Shown here: positions 10,740 to 22,282 of the stretch, piece by piece
Position numbering within the stretch: the first letter of the stretch is position 1
How the letters are laid out: every line of letters starts with the position of its first letter
Origin: Siphonodentalium dalli
Taxonomy: Eukaryota > Mollusca > Scaphopoda > Gadilida > Siphonodentaliidae
Length of the DNA: 64,000 nucleotides
Direction of reading: 5' to 3'
NCBI GenBank assembly: GCA_032622095.1
Contig: CP136061.1
Coordinates: forward strand, 93,431,345-93,495,344
Translations under genes and position numbers: made by a program
The notes under the pieces: generated by a model
What the model saw: the letters and a program-made list of their open reading frames with translations, nothing else
Databases searched by the model: none
What the model was told of the DNA's origin: nothing

Positions 10740-11297
10740 CCGTTATAGATTCGAAAAGGGCCTACCGATTGAGTGCAAACTTGCTACCTATGGAAACTTT
10801 TGTCCGGGAAGTCTCATGGACCAGTCAAATTGTGACCCCGACCTGACCTTGACCTTCAAAATGATAAATTCAAGGTCAAATCCGGTAAAACTGGCGGATT
10901 TCGACGAAATTTGATACCTATGTGTACTTTTGTTCGGGGAATGTATTGGACGGGTCAAATCGTTACCAGGACCTGACCTTGACCTTTAAAATGGTCAATT
11001 CAAGGTCAAATCGGGTAAAACTTGCGGATTTCAACGAATTTTTTTGGCAAATGCAGCACACGTGTCTCGGAAGCTGTTGCAATTGCTTTTTTGAACAAAG
11101 CCATGGGACGAATGCCGCCAGTGGCGGGCTAATCTGCTAGTAATGATATATTTGTGGGTTGCGTAATCAGAGAAGGTGAGTTTTAGGTGCAGGATAACAA
11201 CACTGATTATAGACCAAAACAAATTGCTTGCCAAATCCGGACGTGCTGAATAGTCAAGCAGTCGTTCATATCCGACAATCCCCGGTGATTTCCGGCA

Positions 11298-11372
11298 TCA
11301 ATGTGTTCATAAACCTATGAACGACATTGAAAGTGACGTCACGTTACGTTCATAGGTTTATGAACACATTGA
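11298..11372. repeat. Short palindrome
   Basis: TCAATGTGTTCATAAACCTA... and its reverse complement form 25-bp arms around a 25-bp spacer holding GACGTCACG. Confidence 0.85.
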
Positions 11373-11516
11373 ATCAGGGGGCGTGTCTACCCTAACGCTA
11401 TGGGGAAATCGGAAGCGACATTAGGTGTATGTAAATATAGACATTTAATGGAAATTACGTAACGTTGACGTGAAATTAAATTCCTTTGTTGGTGCAGTGC
11501 GATCCTCCCATCTGCA

Positions 11517-12170
11517 TTTTGCAGCTATATATCCAATGAAAGTGTCAATGACTCTGTAGCTCAACTTGGGGAGGAGTCAATTTTTTGCTGAGCAATGAAA
11601 ATAATGATAAAGAAGTAGTCACGCTGTAGATCATGCCATGAATCTCTACTCTGGCTAACGCCCGTATAGAGATCATATTCCACCAGTGCAAAACATTGGA
11701 ACTTTTTGAAGTTTTGACAGGGAATCTTATAAAGTCGAAAAATAACGCGGGGATTAGATTTCATAGTTATTATCTGTTCTTAATAATGTACGCGAAGATC
11801 CCAACTCGAAATTTCACGATTTAATTGAATATGTGAGCGATTTTGCAGCTATATATCCAATGAAAGTGTCAATGACTCTGTATCTCAACTAGGGGAGGAG
11901 TTAATTTTTTGCTGAGCAATGAAAATAATGATAAATAAGTAGTCACGCTGTAGATCATGCCATGAATCTCTACTCTGACAAACGCCCGTATAGAGATCAT
12001 ATTCCACCAGTGCAAAACATTGGAACTTTTTGAAGTTTTGACAGGGAAACTTATAAAGTCGAAAAATAACGCGGGGAATAGATTTCATAGTTATTATCTG
12101 TTCTTAATAATGTACTTCACTGTATGCGAAGATCCCAACTCGAAATTTCACGATTTAATTGAATTTGTGA
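11517..12170. repeat. 324-bp tandem duplication
   Basis: TTTTGCAGCTATATATCCAA begins units at 11,517 and 11,841. They differ at only a few bases, plus an extra TTCACTGTAT near 12,117. Parts of the unit recur, diverged, at 16,585-16,700 and 21,435-21,500. The similar 67-codon frames in each unit are shadows of the repeat. Confidence 0.9.
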
Positions 12171-12284
12171 GCGATTTTGCTTTGCGTCGCTTACAATTAT
12201 GGAATTTATCGTGGGTAATTAATTCGATATCGGTTCACAAACATGCCATAAATACGGGTTGTATGGAATGCCGATTGATTCAAA

Positions 12285-12545
12285 TTTGAATTCCAAGATG
12301 GCTGCTGGTGGCCATGTTTTTCATTGAAATTCGGAAAAATTCGATAGCTCCCATAATAGGTCACTCTGAAACTACATATGAAGTTTGGAGAAGAATGCAC
12401 GAGGGATTCGGCATGTAGGGTGTGCCGAAAGAAATTGTTGACGCACGGACGTACGCATGGAAGCTCGCACACACTGATGACCGGCGGACGCCAACCCAAG
12501 GCAACAGCTCAAACTTTACGTAGTAAAGTTGAACTAAAAATGATG
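12285..12545. repeat. Dispersed repeat with GGCTGCTGGTGGCCATG
   Basis: AAGATGGCTGCTGGTGGCCA, GAAATTCGGAAAAATTCGAT and ATATGAAGTTTGG words recur in the tandem array at 24.16-24.69 kb. It is followed by a GCACGGACGTACGCA / GACCGGCGGACGCC stretch, probably the 3' part of a transposon. Confidence 0.5.
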
Positions 12546-12779
12546 GAGCAATGTAAATCAAACATCTAGAAATTATTACCGTTATATATAGATGCACAGT
12601 GTTGTAAATTGAGTGGTTGTTCTTGTGGGTTGTAATGAACGTCTTTATTAAATCCGAAACAGATATCCCGATTTATCACTCAATAAATGTATTGCTCAAC
12701 CGCTGATACAATTCGCTCAACAAAATTATTACTCAACGAGTTGAGTAGACATTTTAGTCAACAATATCTTCAGTGTATA

Positions 12780-13323
12780 TATTCGATTAGCCGGTGTGCC
12801 ATTGAATTAATATATGTGTAAATGTGATGTGAAACATAGACATGGTTATATATACATACCGATACACAGCATGGCGCGATGTGCACAGCTCCGATCAGGT
12901 GTTCTGCATGATTGTTCCTGAGTCAGTTCAGAATTCTTAGTAAATGACTAAATGTGTACCAATCGAACATATACTACTACCATATGTAGTATTAGTATTT
13001 AACCACACGCGATTGGTTGGCTTCTCGATTAACTCATTTAGGGGAATACCGGACATGTTTTGAAATATATATATCCCCCACTTATGACTACGCTATATCA
13101 TTTCAAGAGATACCATGTACAAAGTTAGACACCAAAGGCCCTAGGGGTAATATTAAACTTCACATAAGTAGGGGATACTCTTGGCAATTAAACCGGGCAA
13201 TGTTAATTTTAAAGATGTGCATTGAAGCGACACACGATATGATAACTCTTTTTGTTCCAACTGGCAAAAGAATTAGACTTATATACTTTTACTTGAATAC
13301 CATGTACACTCTAATGTTTTCCC
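12780..13323. other. Intergenic, no gene recognised
   Basis: A long plus-strand frame opens at 13,017 but begins with TTG and shows no known domain. Its end lies inside the MITE at 13,324, so I do not call a gene. Confidence 0.5.
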
Positions 13324-13660
13324 TTAAAGGGGTAATGTACACTAAATCCGGCCATTTTTGGGACCATCTCCTTTTATACTCAACAAAATATGTGAAACAA
13401 CTGAATGAATTTGAACTGTGGATTAGTGCAAAATACCCTCCTGTGTCTATGAACGATGCAAACAACTTGGTAATTATAATGAAACTGAATAAATGGCTGG
13501 AGTCATGAATTCATTTCCATTGTAATTACCATGTTGTTTTCATCAGAGCACACGAGTCTATTTTGCACTAATCCATGGCTCAATTCATTCAATTGATGCA
13601 TATATTCTGCTGAGAATAAAAGATGGTCCCATAAATGGTCAGATTTAGTGTACCCTTTAA
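13324..13660. mobile_element. TTAA-flanked MITE, AGGGGTAATGTAC family
   Basis: TTAA|AGGGGTAATGTACACTAA at the left and TTAGTGTACCCT|TTAA at the right. The arms stay similar inwards for over 100 bases (GGCCATTTTTGGGACCATCT and its inverted partner). TTAA target sites are used by piggyBac and Kolobok transposons. No transposase. A half-copy of the family lies at 61,083-61,265. Confidence 0.75.
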
Positions 13661-14109
13661 TAGAAGCCATGCACCTATATATCCAATCCCCATCATTCAT
13701 GATACATCCTATGAACATGTCACATCAATATAATATACGTCGGCATTAACACAAACTAAGAAGACAGTCTGGATACATTGAGAAAGTATTTGGGTGAATA
13801 ATTGACTCAATATTATTAGCGTAGGGTTAGTCACACAAGTATTTGGAGTCACTTTGACTAACCCACATCTTTCAGGGAGTCACTATGACTAACTCTGGCA
13901 TTTGTCTTAGTGACTAAGTTACACGAAGAGTATAAGTCTAATTGGAACACAGCATGTCTTAAATTATATTTAATTTCCATTGCATTGGATTTCTGTTACA
14001 TCTACAACTCAACGAATGTGATGGGAAGATATAACGGCATATATCTCAGAACTTCACACCAAAGGCTACATTATTTGGAAAATATCTTCTTATTTAAAGA
14101 TACGGGCGG

Positions 14110-14245
14110 CGTTGGCGGTGGGTATGCTGTTAAAAGATTCACCTCCGTCAAAAACCGCCATAAACAGAAATAATAGTAAAATATAGACAGACCTTGTTCT
14201 TATACCAATCAGAAATATGGCATAAACAGTATGTTATTGTCAAAT
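14110..14245. repeat. Dispersed repeat shared with 51,095-51,245
   Basis: GGTGGGTATGCTGTTAAAA, TCTTATACCA and ATATGGCATAAA recur in the same order at 51,095-51,245 (GATGGGTATTGCTGTTTAAA, TCTTATACCA), strongly diverged. Confidence 0.55.
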
Positions 14246-14869
14246 GTTTTTCCTATGTTATGTATAAAGAAAAGCAAAACACGTCACAGAACCTGGTTTT
14301 TGTTTAGATCAGGATATGATTAACACAAAGAGCGTTCTTTGTTACTGTTTTCCTGATATGGAAATAATAAAGAGGGTTTATATCATTTGTGTGTGATTAA
14401 CCAAAAGAATTGCGCTGTGTTATGTAAACAGAAGCAAAACTTCTGTAACACGAGCAGGCTCTTGTTTGCGTACATCATCGTACGTCTTGACGACAATATA
14501 CTATTGACGCGCTGATTATGTTTGGCATATGAACAAAACTATATATTTTTTAATATTCCTTCTGTTGATCGCGATTTGAACAGATAACTCGGAAACGAAC
14601 CAGTTAAATAGGCCTATGCCACAAACTAGTGTTATTTATCGCAACAGACCGGTGACGGATTCTGTGTTTTTAGAGAATTTATTGAAAGCTTGTACTTGTG
14701 ACCCGGCGTTGCCCAGGTTAAAGGGATGTGTAACCTTTCGCTGTTGACATATGGTGGGAATAGACTACACTTATTCACATACTGCGATTGGTTTGCTTTC
14801 TTTGGCATCAATTTGCGTATGCGTTAATATATTCACTTCCTCTACAGCTAGCAACTTGCTTGATCAACC

Positions 14870-15349
14870 ATGGGTGAAGAGGGGTATTCTCTGCATGTTA
14901 TGATGTCCCTTTCCGTGGGCATACAGCTAGGAGAGATGCGGTCGGTGCCTTTTTTATTTTGCATATTTGACGGAACCGACCGCCAGTTTGTGTTTAACAT
15001 GCCGTTTCAGCTCGAGCTATCGACTTGGGGATTGGAACTTTGGTACATACAGGTATATACTGAACGATTGTGCCCGAACCATCTCGATCTGACCCCTCGG
15101 GAAGGTACGGTCGGGTACGTTCGACTGCAGTCGGGTTTTATTAGGACCCCGTTTCATGCATTTGACAAAAACAATTTCCCCACACACTTTACAGGTATAA
15201 TAATTTTTACGAAGGAAAATATTTTTATGGACGTTCGACCTTCAGTCGTACATTTATCAGACGGCGGTCAGCTGCGTCGCAGTGTTTATAGGTCAAGTGA
15301 ACTCTCCACCGACCGCGCGAGGAGTTCGGGCAATCTAGCTTTGATTTAA
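14870..15349 (+). CDS. 159-codon open frame, doubtful gene
   Basis: Opens at an ATG with a good eukaryotic context (CAACCATGG) and runs 159 codons. I see no signal peptide, membrane helix or known motif. The DNA resembles repeat text nearby: GAGCTATCGACTTG is also in the Helitron-like satellite at 7.5-9.3 kb, and ACCCGGCGTTGCCCAGG at 14,701 is a phrase common in invertebrate transposons. Probably a chance frame in a repeat. Transcript evidence would change this. Confidence 0.15.
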   Translation: MGEEGYSLHVMMSLSVGIQLGEMRSVPFLFCIFDGTDRQFVFNMPFQLELSTWGLELWYIQVYTERLCPNHLDLTPREGTVGYVRLQSGFIRTPFHAFDKNNFPTHFTGIIIFTKENIFMDVRPSVVHLSDGGQLRRSVYRSSELSTDRARSSGNLALI

Positions 15350-15823
15350 TAGTTGTCTTCGTGGAGGCGTGACCGAAACTTCTATTCATAAAGCGTTAGC
15401 TGGTTTAGTCGGTCATGTCTTGGTTTTTCCCACCCTCCCAACTCTTAGTCCATGTCCTCGAGGGACATTCCTCCTTGCCAGTGACTGATGGGTATGCTTT
15501 TTGTTTGGCTTTGCCATTTCGGACCTGTGCTGTATCATGTGTGACGTGTTACACACACGGCAGCGGTGGCTAGTTTTGGCTAGCACCACTAGCCGGTAAT
15601 TGATTAACATATAATGTGGTATTTATCACGGTCGGTATAGTTCTTATTAAAGAATTGCCATATCGCACATATGTCTCAGTTTTGTATTCTTACCCCATTA
15701 ATGGTTATAGCGCAGCTTCGTTGTCGTAATTATCTATTTTCGCTGTCGATAGAACGCGACAGTTCGCATTAGGCAAGTACAATTAATTAGCTCGACGATA
15801 CAGAGACGCTACTGATACACCAT

Positions 15824-17650
15824 GGCCGGATTCGTCATCTCAGGTTTAAACCTGGTCTACGTAAACCTATAGGTTTAAACCGCCGTGAATCAGCTAAATC
15901 CGCGGTTTAAACTTGAGACCGCAGGTCTAAGTGACGCATTCGTCATCTCTTGTTTAAACCTGGTCCAGCCAGACCAGTGGTTTAGCAGTAGTAATCGTAC
16001 TTTCCTAATGCGGACCGCCTCGTTTTATGATTGTGAAAATCAATAGTTACGACAGCTAGCATGTGTTGATTGGAAATTTATAAGCGAGAAGCATTCACAC
16101 CTTCTGAGCGTGTGGGGATAAGTTTTTGTCAATTTCTAAATTTTGTTTTGCTTTTATAAGCTTAAACCGGCAACTAAACCATCTAATTCGGCTGTCTAGC
16201 TAAACCAGCTTTAGAGGCTAAACGCTGTTTAGAATTGTCAAACAATCAGTCAAATGGTTGAGCTGTAAATAATCTCGAGTGAGTGCATGTCTAAGGCGAC
16301 TGCCGACTGGTGTTATCATGTTACAGTTAAATCGTTCGCACGCGAACTTTGCTCAGTTCCTTCAATATGATTTTTACAACTATCTTGTGTTTTTTTTTTT
16401 TTTTTTTTTGGCTTGTGGTAATCACAAATACTGGTGTTTCCTACGAATTCATTTGTAGGTTCAACGTTTTAATTTTGACACCAAAACGATGCTACTGCAT
16501 GACCAGATATGCTATACACTTAGTTTGATATCCTAAACTTATATTGCTATATGAGTCAAATTTGATAACTTATTTTGATGTAAATCATGACACAAAGCTC
16601 TACTCTGGCTACACCCATGAATTCCCATAATATTCCACCAGTTCAAAACCTAGGAACTATTTTGATTTTCTGCATGACGGGGAATTTATGACATTGAAAA
16701 AAGGCAGCGCATGTAATATATTTATGTATTAACTCATTTCCAGCAATAAACCATTCATTCAAAAGCTATCCCTCTGTATGATTGCCCACTACCAAGAGTT
16801 CAGATGCCGCTTCTGGTGTGTACTCATAAGCAAATTGCCTTTACTTGACTGACCTCTTGGTCCAGGGTTGACTCGATTATGGAACCTTTTATTCAGCGTC
16901 CCCTTTGTGTGATAAGGGCCATCGACACATTTGCGCACATTTTGATCATTTAAAAAAAATTAATAAAATTTAAAACAAACAAATATTAATTTAAAGTTTC
17001 TTGATAGAATCAACTCCTTACTCAATTTAACAACACAATTGTTTCATATTTTTTTTAATTAAATTTTACTTATTTTTAAATCATCGTTTATAACCTAACA
17101 CCGTTATACATCCGAGTCACCATAACTAATTTGGTTGAAATCGGTCCAGGGGTATGGGAGAACAGTTGCGAACAGACAAACGGACATATAGGTAGACAGC
17201 TCATATACCCCTTAATATATACAGATATACATGTAAATACACCAAATGTTTTCTGCGGGTAAAGTATTTGGCAGAAAATCTATCACAAACAAAGTGATAA
17301 ACAGCGCGTGAAACTCGTGTTGAGAGACATGCCCTTTGTCAGATTCATTTAAACCCAGACAGAGATCGGATTAATGGTCCATGAGCGATACTTTTTTCTC
17401 AATGAATAAATGCATTGAGCGGTGCACGCTTTCGCGATAATTTATGACGCGTCAATAACCATTATATCGGCCTGTCGTTTTGGTCGGATTGGTAAGAGAG
17501 TAGATTGACTGCATGCTCATATCACCGAATCGTGTTGTCAATCAGCTGGCAACTGAACGAAAAAAACACCCACTTAGACACGGTTTGGCTCGCCAATGTA
17601 GGTTTAAACCAGGTTCAAACTCGGATGTTTCACCCGGAGATGACGAATCC
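15824..17650. repeat. Region with inverted GCCGGATTCGTC words and AAACC repeats
   Basis: GCCGGATTCGTCATCTC at 15,825 recurs inverted as GAGATGACGAATCCGGC at 17,638, each beside GGTTTAAACC-type words (15,842-15,970 and 17,600-17,695). These may be the ends of one element of about 1.8 kb. It contains a 20-T run (16,390-16,409), a diverged copy of the 11.5-kb repeat, and a TCGGTCCAGGGGTATGGGAG / ACAGACAAACGGACA stretch (17,142-17,185) of the type found near transposon 3' ends. No coding region. Confidence 0.4.
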
Positions 17651-18187
17651 GGCTCATTGGTTTGGCTGGATTAGGTTTTGTAGAGTTTAAACCAGAGAAA
17701 CATCTTTCAAAGTCAAATAAAAACCGAATTTGAGCATGTCAGTCATTGTCAGAGCACCGACGTGATACAACCAATGTTAGATCTTAGTAAACGAAATGGT
17801 GTGTTGAAAAGATGTTTTTATCGCAGCGGAATGGCGGTTATTTTTATCAAATGTCGTCTTTCTGAAATTCTGTTGGCGACAACTTAAATCTTCCGATGTA
17901 TTTTTTTAGAATTGATCTGGATTTGATGATCAATATCGCTGGAATGATATGTCCGATCGGGACGGGGTTTGTTTCTACCCGTAAAGTAGCCTCTTAAAGG
18001 CGATTGTTATCCTGAATATACCATTTTAAGAAGCTGTATCCCTTTCTTGAGAGTTATATAATTAACCATAATAAAATATTACTGCCCCTGTTAGCTAGTT
18101 GACTTCGAAAATGCCCAAGTTGCATTTAGTATTTTCACAGAAGATGGTACCATGCATGGGTAAGTTCGACAAATCACAATCCCTCCA

Positions 18188-18768
18188 TTGTTTGGAAGCT
18201 ATTATTCATGCGGGCAACTAAACATGAAATCGCTGGAAAGAGTATGCACCCTTTGCAAGTCAGAACTCGGAGATGAATTCCACCTTGTCCTGAAATGTGA
18301 ATTTCTAAATGACCTCAGAATTAAATTTATCAAGCCGTATTACTTCAGAAGACCAAATGTTCTTAAACTACAGCAGCTCTTTACTTCCCGCAATAATCAC
18401 ACGATCAGAAACCTTTCACTATTTATAAAGAAAGCCCTAGAAATTGTTTTGCACTCCTGAGGCTATGATTAATGCACCACGATATATAAATATATATGAA
18501 AAATCTAAAATAGTCGTGTTAAAAGACAGTTGGCTCCCACAACACCCCGACCCACTTACTTTAAACACCACATCTGATAGCTATACCCTCAATCAATATA
18601 CCAAGTACATGTAGTACACTATATAATAACTCCAACCTATACTGTGTGTATTGTGTATGTATATTATGTCACCTCACATTTATATTATGTATTATGTACA
18701 CTGTTTGAAATTGAATCGCCTGTTATGTCAAATACGACGAAAAGCGTAATAAACATCTGAATCTGGAT
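18188..18768 (+). pseudogene. LINE 3' end: last part of reverse transcriptase ORF and tail
   Basis: The first 273 bases code for a terminal segment with the zinc-finger-like pattern seen after the reverse transcriptase domain of many non-LTR retrotransposons: VCTLCKSELGDEFHLVLKC, then FLNDLRIKFI. A stop at 18,458 is followed by about 300 bases of 3' untranslated sequence ending GTAATAAACATCTGAATCTG. The copy is cut at its 5' side, as is usual for LINE insertions made by target-primed reverse transcription. The clade cannot be told from this piece. Confidence 0.65.
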
Positions 18769-19106
18769 GCGCTACAATTATTTTGATGGGCATGCCGTGA
18801 TTAAAATATCGCACGTGCTTCAAACTCTCCAATCAACGCAACGGCGGATAAAGAGGGGCGCACCCGGCCCGCGCCCCTCTACTTTGAGCTGGATAATATT
18901 ATAATCAACAAAATATACCATCAAAAACGTTTGACATGTACCGGTATATCGAACAGATCGAGAAAACGATACATTGACACCGACAAGACCACAATAAATA
19001 CGAAATTCTGCATGTAAATTAATTTTAAATTGTGGGTTGTATTGTCCGTTCATTTCGTATAGTTTGGTCAACATTCAACGAAATACTCGACGAAATGTAC
19101 GTATAG

Positions 19107-19205
19107 GTTATTACCCGCTTGGGTGTCTGTACAAGGAATATAGACCAAGGCAGCGGAGCTGCCGAGGTCTATATTCCTTGTACAGACACCCAAGCGGGTA
19201 ATAAC
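19107..19205. repeat. 99-bp perfect-looking palindrome
   Basis: GTTATTACCCGCTTGGGTGT... at the left is the exact reverse complement of the right side for about 40 bases. The centre AAGGCAGCGGAGCTGCCGA also pairs. It directly abuts the left end of the Crypton-bearing segment. Confidence 0.9.
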
Positions 19206-19207
19206 AT

Positions 19208-21005
19208 ATTTATGAACTGATTCGCACCCCGAGGAACAGATTGTCATTGAAAATATCAATTACGTATGATAACCTATCAGATCAATCACATGTGAGCAGA
19301 GTTAATTTAGCACCGACATATTCACTATATACTCGACCGTGAGTACTCAATTTGAAAGAAACTCATTCTATTGACCCAATGAATTTGCCACCTTATATTA
19401 GTATATAACGCTTCAGTCCGCTCACAATATCATTTCTTAGTTTGATTACTGGTATAACACGACTATTTCAAATGGATTTATCAACTGGCGATTTTTCACT
19501 TGAAAATCATTGGGACGATTTGGATTTAACGACAGTTGATATGGCTTCATATGGAAGTCCGACCATCGCAAATAGCAGATTCGCGGCACCAGTTGATGGC
19601 GATGTACTCCAAAGCCGTTACCGCCAATGTATTCCACGAAACACTAGATACTCAACATCATGGGGATTAAACGTTTGGCGAGAGTGGGCTGAACATAGAA
19701 ATTCACTGGAGACAACAATGATAGAGGCGAATTCGCTGGTGCCTCTGCAAATTACATCTGAAATTCCGTTACCCGTTATGGATTTTTGGTTAGAAAGATT
19801 CATCACTGAAATTCGTAGAAAAGATGGAAGTGATTACCCGTCATCTACCCTCATGAATATTGCCTCCAGCATTCAGCGGGAACTGCGGAACGTTGGTCAC
19901 GTGGAGACAAGTATGTTTTCAAAGACTGATACAACATTTGTAAACTTTAGAAAATCGATTGATTGTCGAATGAAGAAGTTGACGGCCGAAGGTGTAGGTG
20001 TGTCCCAGAAACATGCTGATCCCGTTTTACCCAAGGACGAACTTGCATTTTGGGATACCGGAACGTTTAGCTTGGATAGCGCACAGGGACACTTAATTGT
20101 GACATTGAGTTAAATAAACAATCAATCAACCAACTGTTTAATGCAGTGTTTTTTTATAACTGCAAGTGTTTTGGAATGAGAGCTATGGATGAGCACCGTG
20201 ATTTAGATTCATCACAATTCAAAGTTGTCTTTGACACAGAAGTTGAACTGAATAAAATAATGTTCCAGGGCCGAAGTTCCAAAAATGTTCAAGGTGGTTT
20301 GAACCAGCGTGGCGTGAAACCAAAACAGATTGAACATTTTGAGTTGAAAGAAAACCCCAGATGTTTTGTAAAGTTAATGTCATTGTATTTATCTTCGATT
20401 CCTGAAAATGGACCATTCTATAGGAAGCCACTTGTGAAACTATCAGAGGACAATAAACCACGTTTTGGACAGCAACCGGTTGGTAAAAACACATTATCCA
20501 AAATGATGAAAACTCTTTTTATTTCTTCTGGAATAAGTATGGAAGGGAGAAATATCACAACTCATCAAGTTCAGGAAAAGTTACTTGTGTCACTACCTTA
20601 TATGACCAAGGTTTTGATGACAAAACTGTGAAATCGATCAGTGGACATCGTTCGAATGCAGTGGACGTCTACAAACGAGTCAGCGTGAAGCGAAAGCTAG
20701 AAGTAAGTGCTGCGCTTGCGCCCCACCTACAAAAGTTACTGCCGAAAGTTCGGTAAATCACTGTACATTGGAGCGAGTTCACAATCCAATCCCAACGCCA
20801 CGTGATCACTTACAATATATTCGCGGTGTGATTTCACACCTACCCCAAGTTTGCAAGCGGTTAATTCCTGAGCGTTGATTGTTTTCCAATGACACCATTG
20901 TTCAGATTAATATTTTCGGTCCGCAGAAATACAGATTCATACAAGGATTATTGTTCAGCAATTCAAGCAATTTCATTGGTCGAGGGGTGCGAATCAGTTT
21001 ATAAA
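19208..21005 (+). mobile_element. Crypton-type element with inverted ends
   Basis: TTTATGAACTGATTCGCACC begins at 19,208, and its inverted partner GGGGTGCGAATCAGTTTATA ends near 21,005. They enclose a decayed tyrosine recombinase gene and about 250 bases of sequence on each side. Classical Cryptons lack terminal inverted repeats, so these arms may belong to a host MITE or to an unusual Crypton subgroup. Confidence 0.5.
19442..20756 (+). pseudogene. Crypton tyrosine recombinase (DUF3504-like), frameshifted
   Basis: Three frames follow one another. Codons from 19,442 (likely first ATG 19,472) to 20,113 give the N-terminal core-binding part (STSWGLNVWREWAEHRN, DFWLERFITEIRRKDGSDYP). From about 20,132 the next frame carries the catalytic domain (NAVFFYNCKCFGMRAMDEHR, with the first catalytic arginine, then KNVQGGLNQRG). 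From about 20,535 to the stop at 20,754-20,756 the third frame completes it: SGKVTCVTTLYDQG, SISGHRS and DVYKR with the likely tyrosine nucleophile. This is the layout of Crypton recombinases and their domesticated relatives, which cut and join DNA. Two frameshifts, one beside an insertion with TAAACAATCAATCAA, show that it is dead. In this branch a lysine (SGKVT) stands where the second catalytic arginine is expected. Confidence 0.75.
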
Positions 21006-21578
21006 GGTATGCATCGATTGACAAATGTGCGTGACAACACCTGAGATCGTCGTTATGATTTATCGGCATGCCACAAGGGAGTGTAATTCAATTACTAGAA
21101 TGAAACAAATAAATTTACATTACTTGTAATTGTTAACAATGTGTACATATATGTAAGATGACACTGTGAGTGTGACAGTTCAGTCCCGTCAAGCAATCAT
21201 AAAATAAGAGATTATCGTATCTTGTCATTGTTATTGTTATAATGCACCAGCCATGTGACGGTCACTTCCGTTTATATCGATTTAAGTGCAAACCTGTTTA
21301 CTTGTTGTCAGTAGTCAATGCATTGCTCTTTGTTTACCGAATGTCCTATGATCCCCTTGTTATTTGTGTAAACAAAGCGAAGTGGATTGTGCACTCAATA
21401 AATTGCTAATTTGTTTGTCGCACACATTTTACTCAGAAGTGTCAATGACACTGTAGCTCAACTTGGAGAGGGGATAATGTCATACATTACAGTCATTGGA
21501 GCGATTGTTTAATTGTTTATGTAATACGGGAGGTCAACCCGAAGAGCAATATGAAGTTTGGGATCAATTTGATGGTAA

Positions 21579-21750
21579 ATGTTGGCTCTATGTAGGGCAC
21601 TTCGTTCAGAGGACAAACTTCTTTTGACACCATCTGGTGCCAACTTGATCACGGCTGGATACTGTTCTTTTAAAGTTACGTGTCCAAATGCATGGAATCC
21701 TCTGTCATTGAATATAAGCCAGCTACCGACTAACTCGTGCTCCGTCGTGG
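21579..21750 (+). pseudogene. LINE relic, end of a reverse transcriptase ORF
   Basis: KLLLTPSGANLITAGYCSF followed by KVTCPNAWNPLSLNI matches the pattern that closes many LINE reverse transcriptase proteins (small motif, then a WN-LP-like motif). No 5' part was found. The Helitron-like pair at 21,897 begins about 150 bases downstream. Confidence 0.45.
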
Positions 21751-21896
21751 CTGGATGCCAAGAATTAATGATGATTTATGCGAACGGCGTGTACCTCCTT
21801 GTCGGTGGCCGCAAACTGAGACCATTAACAACAAGAAAACTAAGATGCATGCATCAGATCGCCCGTGAACTATTTATCATAGAATTCTTGTAGCTA

Positions 21897-22282
21897 TCGA
21901 TTATACATTTTGGAATATCTGTCTGTATATATGTGTGTATGAATGTATGTATGTGTGTTATAGACTCGCACACTGCTCGACCGATCCGACTCGGATTTGG
22001 TATTTAACGTGTCAACCTGACCTCGCTCATAGGCATGTTTCTGGACCTTGACCGATCCGACTAAAATTTGTGTGTAGGACTACTTCGATCCCGGGAGAAA
22101 TATGGACGGGTCCAATTTCACGTGCGACCATGCATGTCATCGAACGTGCTGATATAGGTTATGTTTCTGGACAAATTGAAAAATATTTTGTCCAGATGCT
22201 GTATACACCGGGTACTGCCCATATGAAGGCGATCACAAAGAAATCCCTAAATAGCCCGAACGAAGTCGAGTACATCAGCTAG
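21897..22282 (+). mobile_element. Short Helitron-like element, second array
   Basis: Starts TCGATTATACATTTTGGAAT after a host A and ends AGCCCGAACGAAGTCGAG plus TACATCAGCTAG. It is joined directly to the next element. Confidence 0.6.

Larger units (their letters stand above)
9357..11140 (+). mobile_element. Long Helitron-like element, 3'-most of array
   Basis: Starts TCTAATATATATTTTGGGAC and ends with hairpin GCCGCCAGTGGCGGGC plus TAATCTGCTAG, followed by T (11,141). Colinear by eye with 22,283-23,833: a CTATCTAAGGGTAAAA block, a CTCATTCTCCA block, TTCATCGGGT, GTGTGTCC near TATAGA-TTCGAA, and GACCTGACCTTGACCTT. The last motif is in a ~131-bp unit present twice here (about 10,818 and 10,949). 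It is interrupted by a TA microsatellite and a Penelope-like insertion at 9,856-10,655. No transposase. Confidence 0.65.
3844..12775. mobile_element. Possible large TIR element bounded by ACTCAAC-rich ends
   Basis: The left end reads TA|CACTGCAAATATTGTTGAC and the right end, reversed, reads TA|CACTGAAGATATTGTTGAC. Each is followed inward by several ACTCAAC or GTTGAGT words (3,870-4,070 and 12,660-12,750). A TA dinucleotide flanks both ends. CACTG ends with short subterminal repeats are known from CMC (CACTA/Chapaev) transposons; TA duplication is also typical of Tc1/mariner. No transposase is visible between the ends, and the interior is full of other insertions, so these could be ends of two separate elements. 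A third, truncated copy of the left end lies at 1,743-1,775. Confidence 0.35.

Noticed and set aside
13017-13508. 163-codon plus-strand frame
   Set aside because: Starts with TTG, not ATG, has no domain, and its last third is the left arm of a TTAA MITE.
20089-20136. Possible 48-bp GT...AG intron in the Crypton gene
   Set aside because: Removing it does not restore the expected reading frame (NAVFFYNCK would be lost), so an insertion with frameshift fits better.
19442-20756. Domesticated host recombinase gene
   Set aside because: Two frameshifts and a stop-bearing insertion; no sign of one intact frame.
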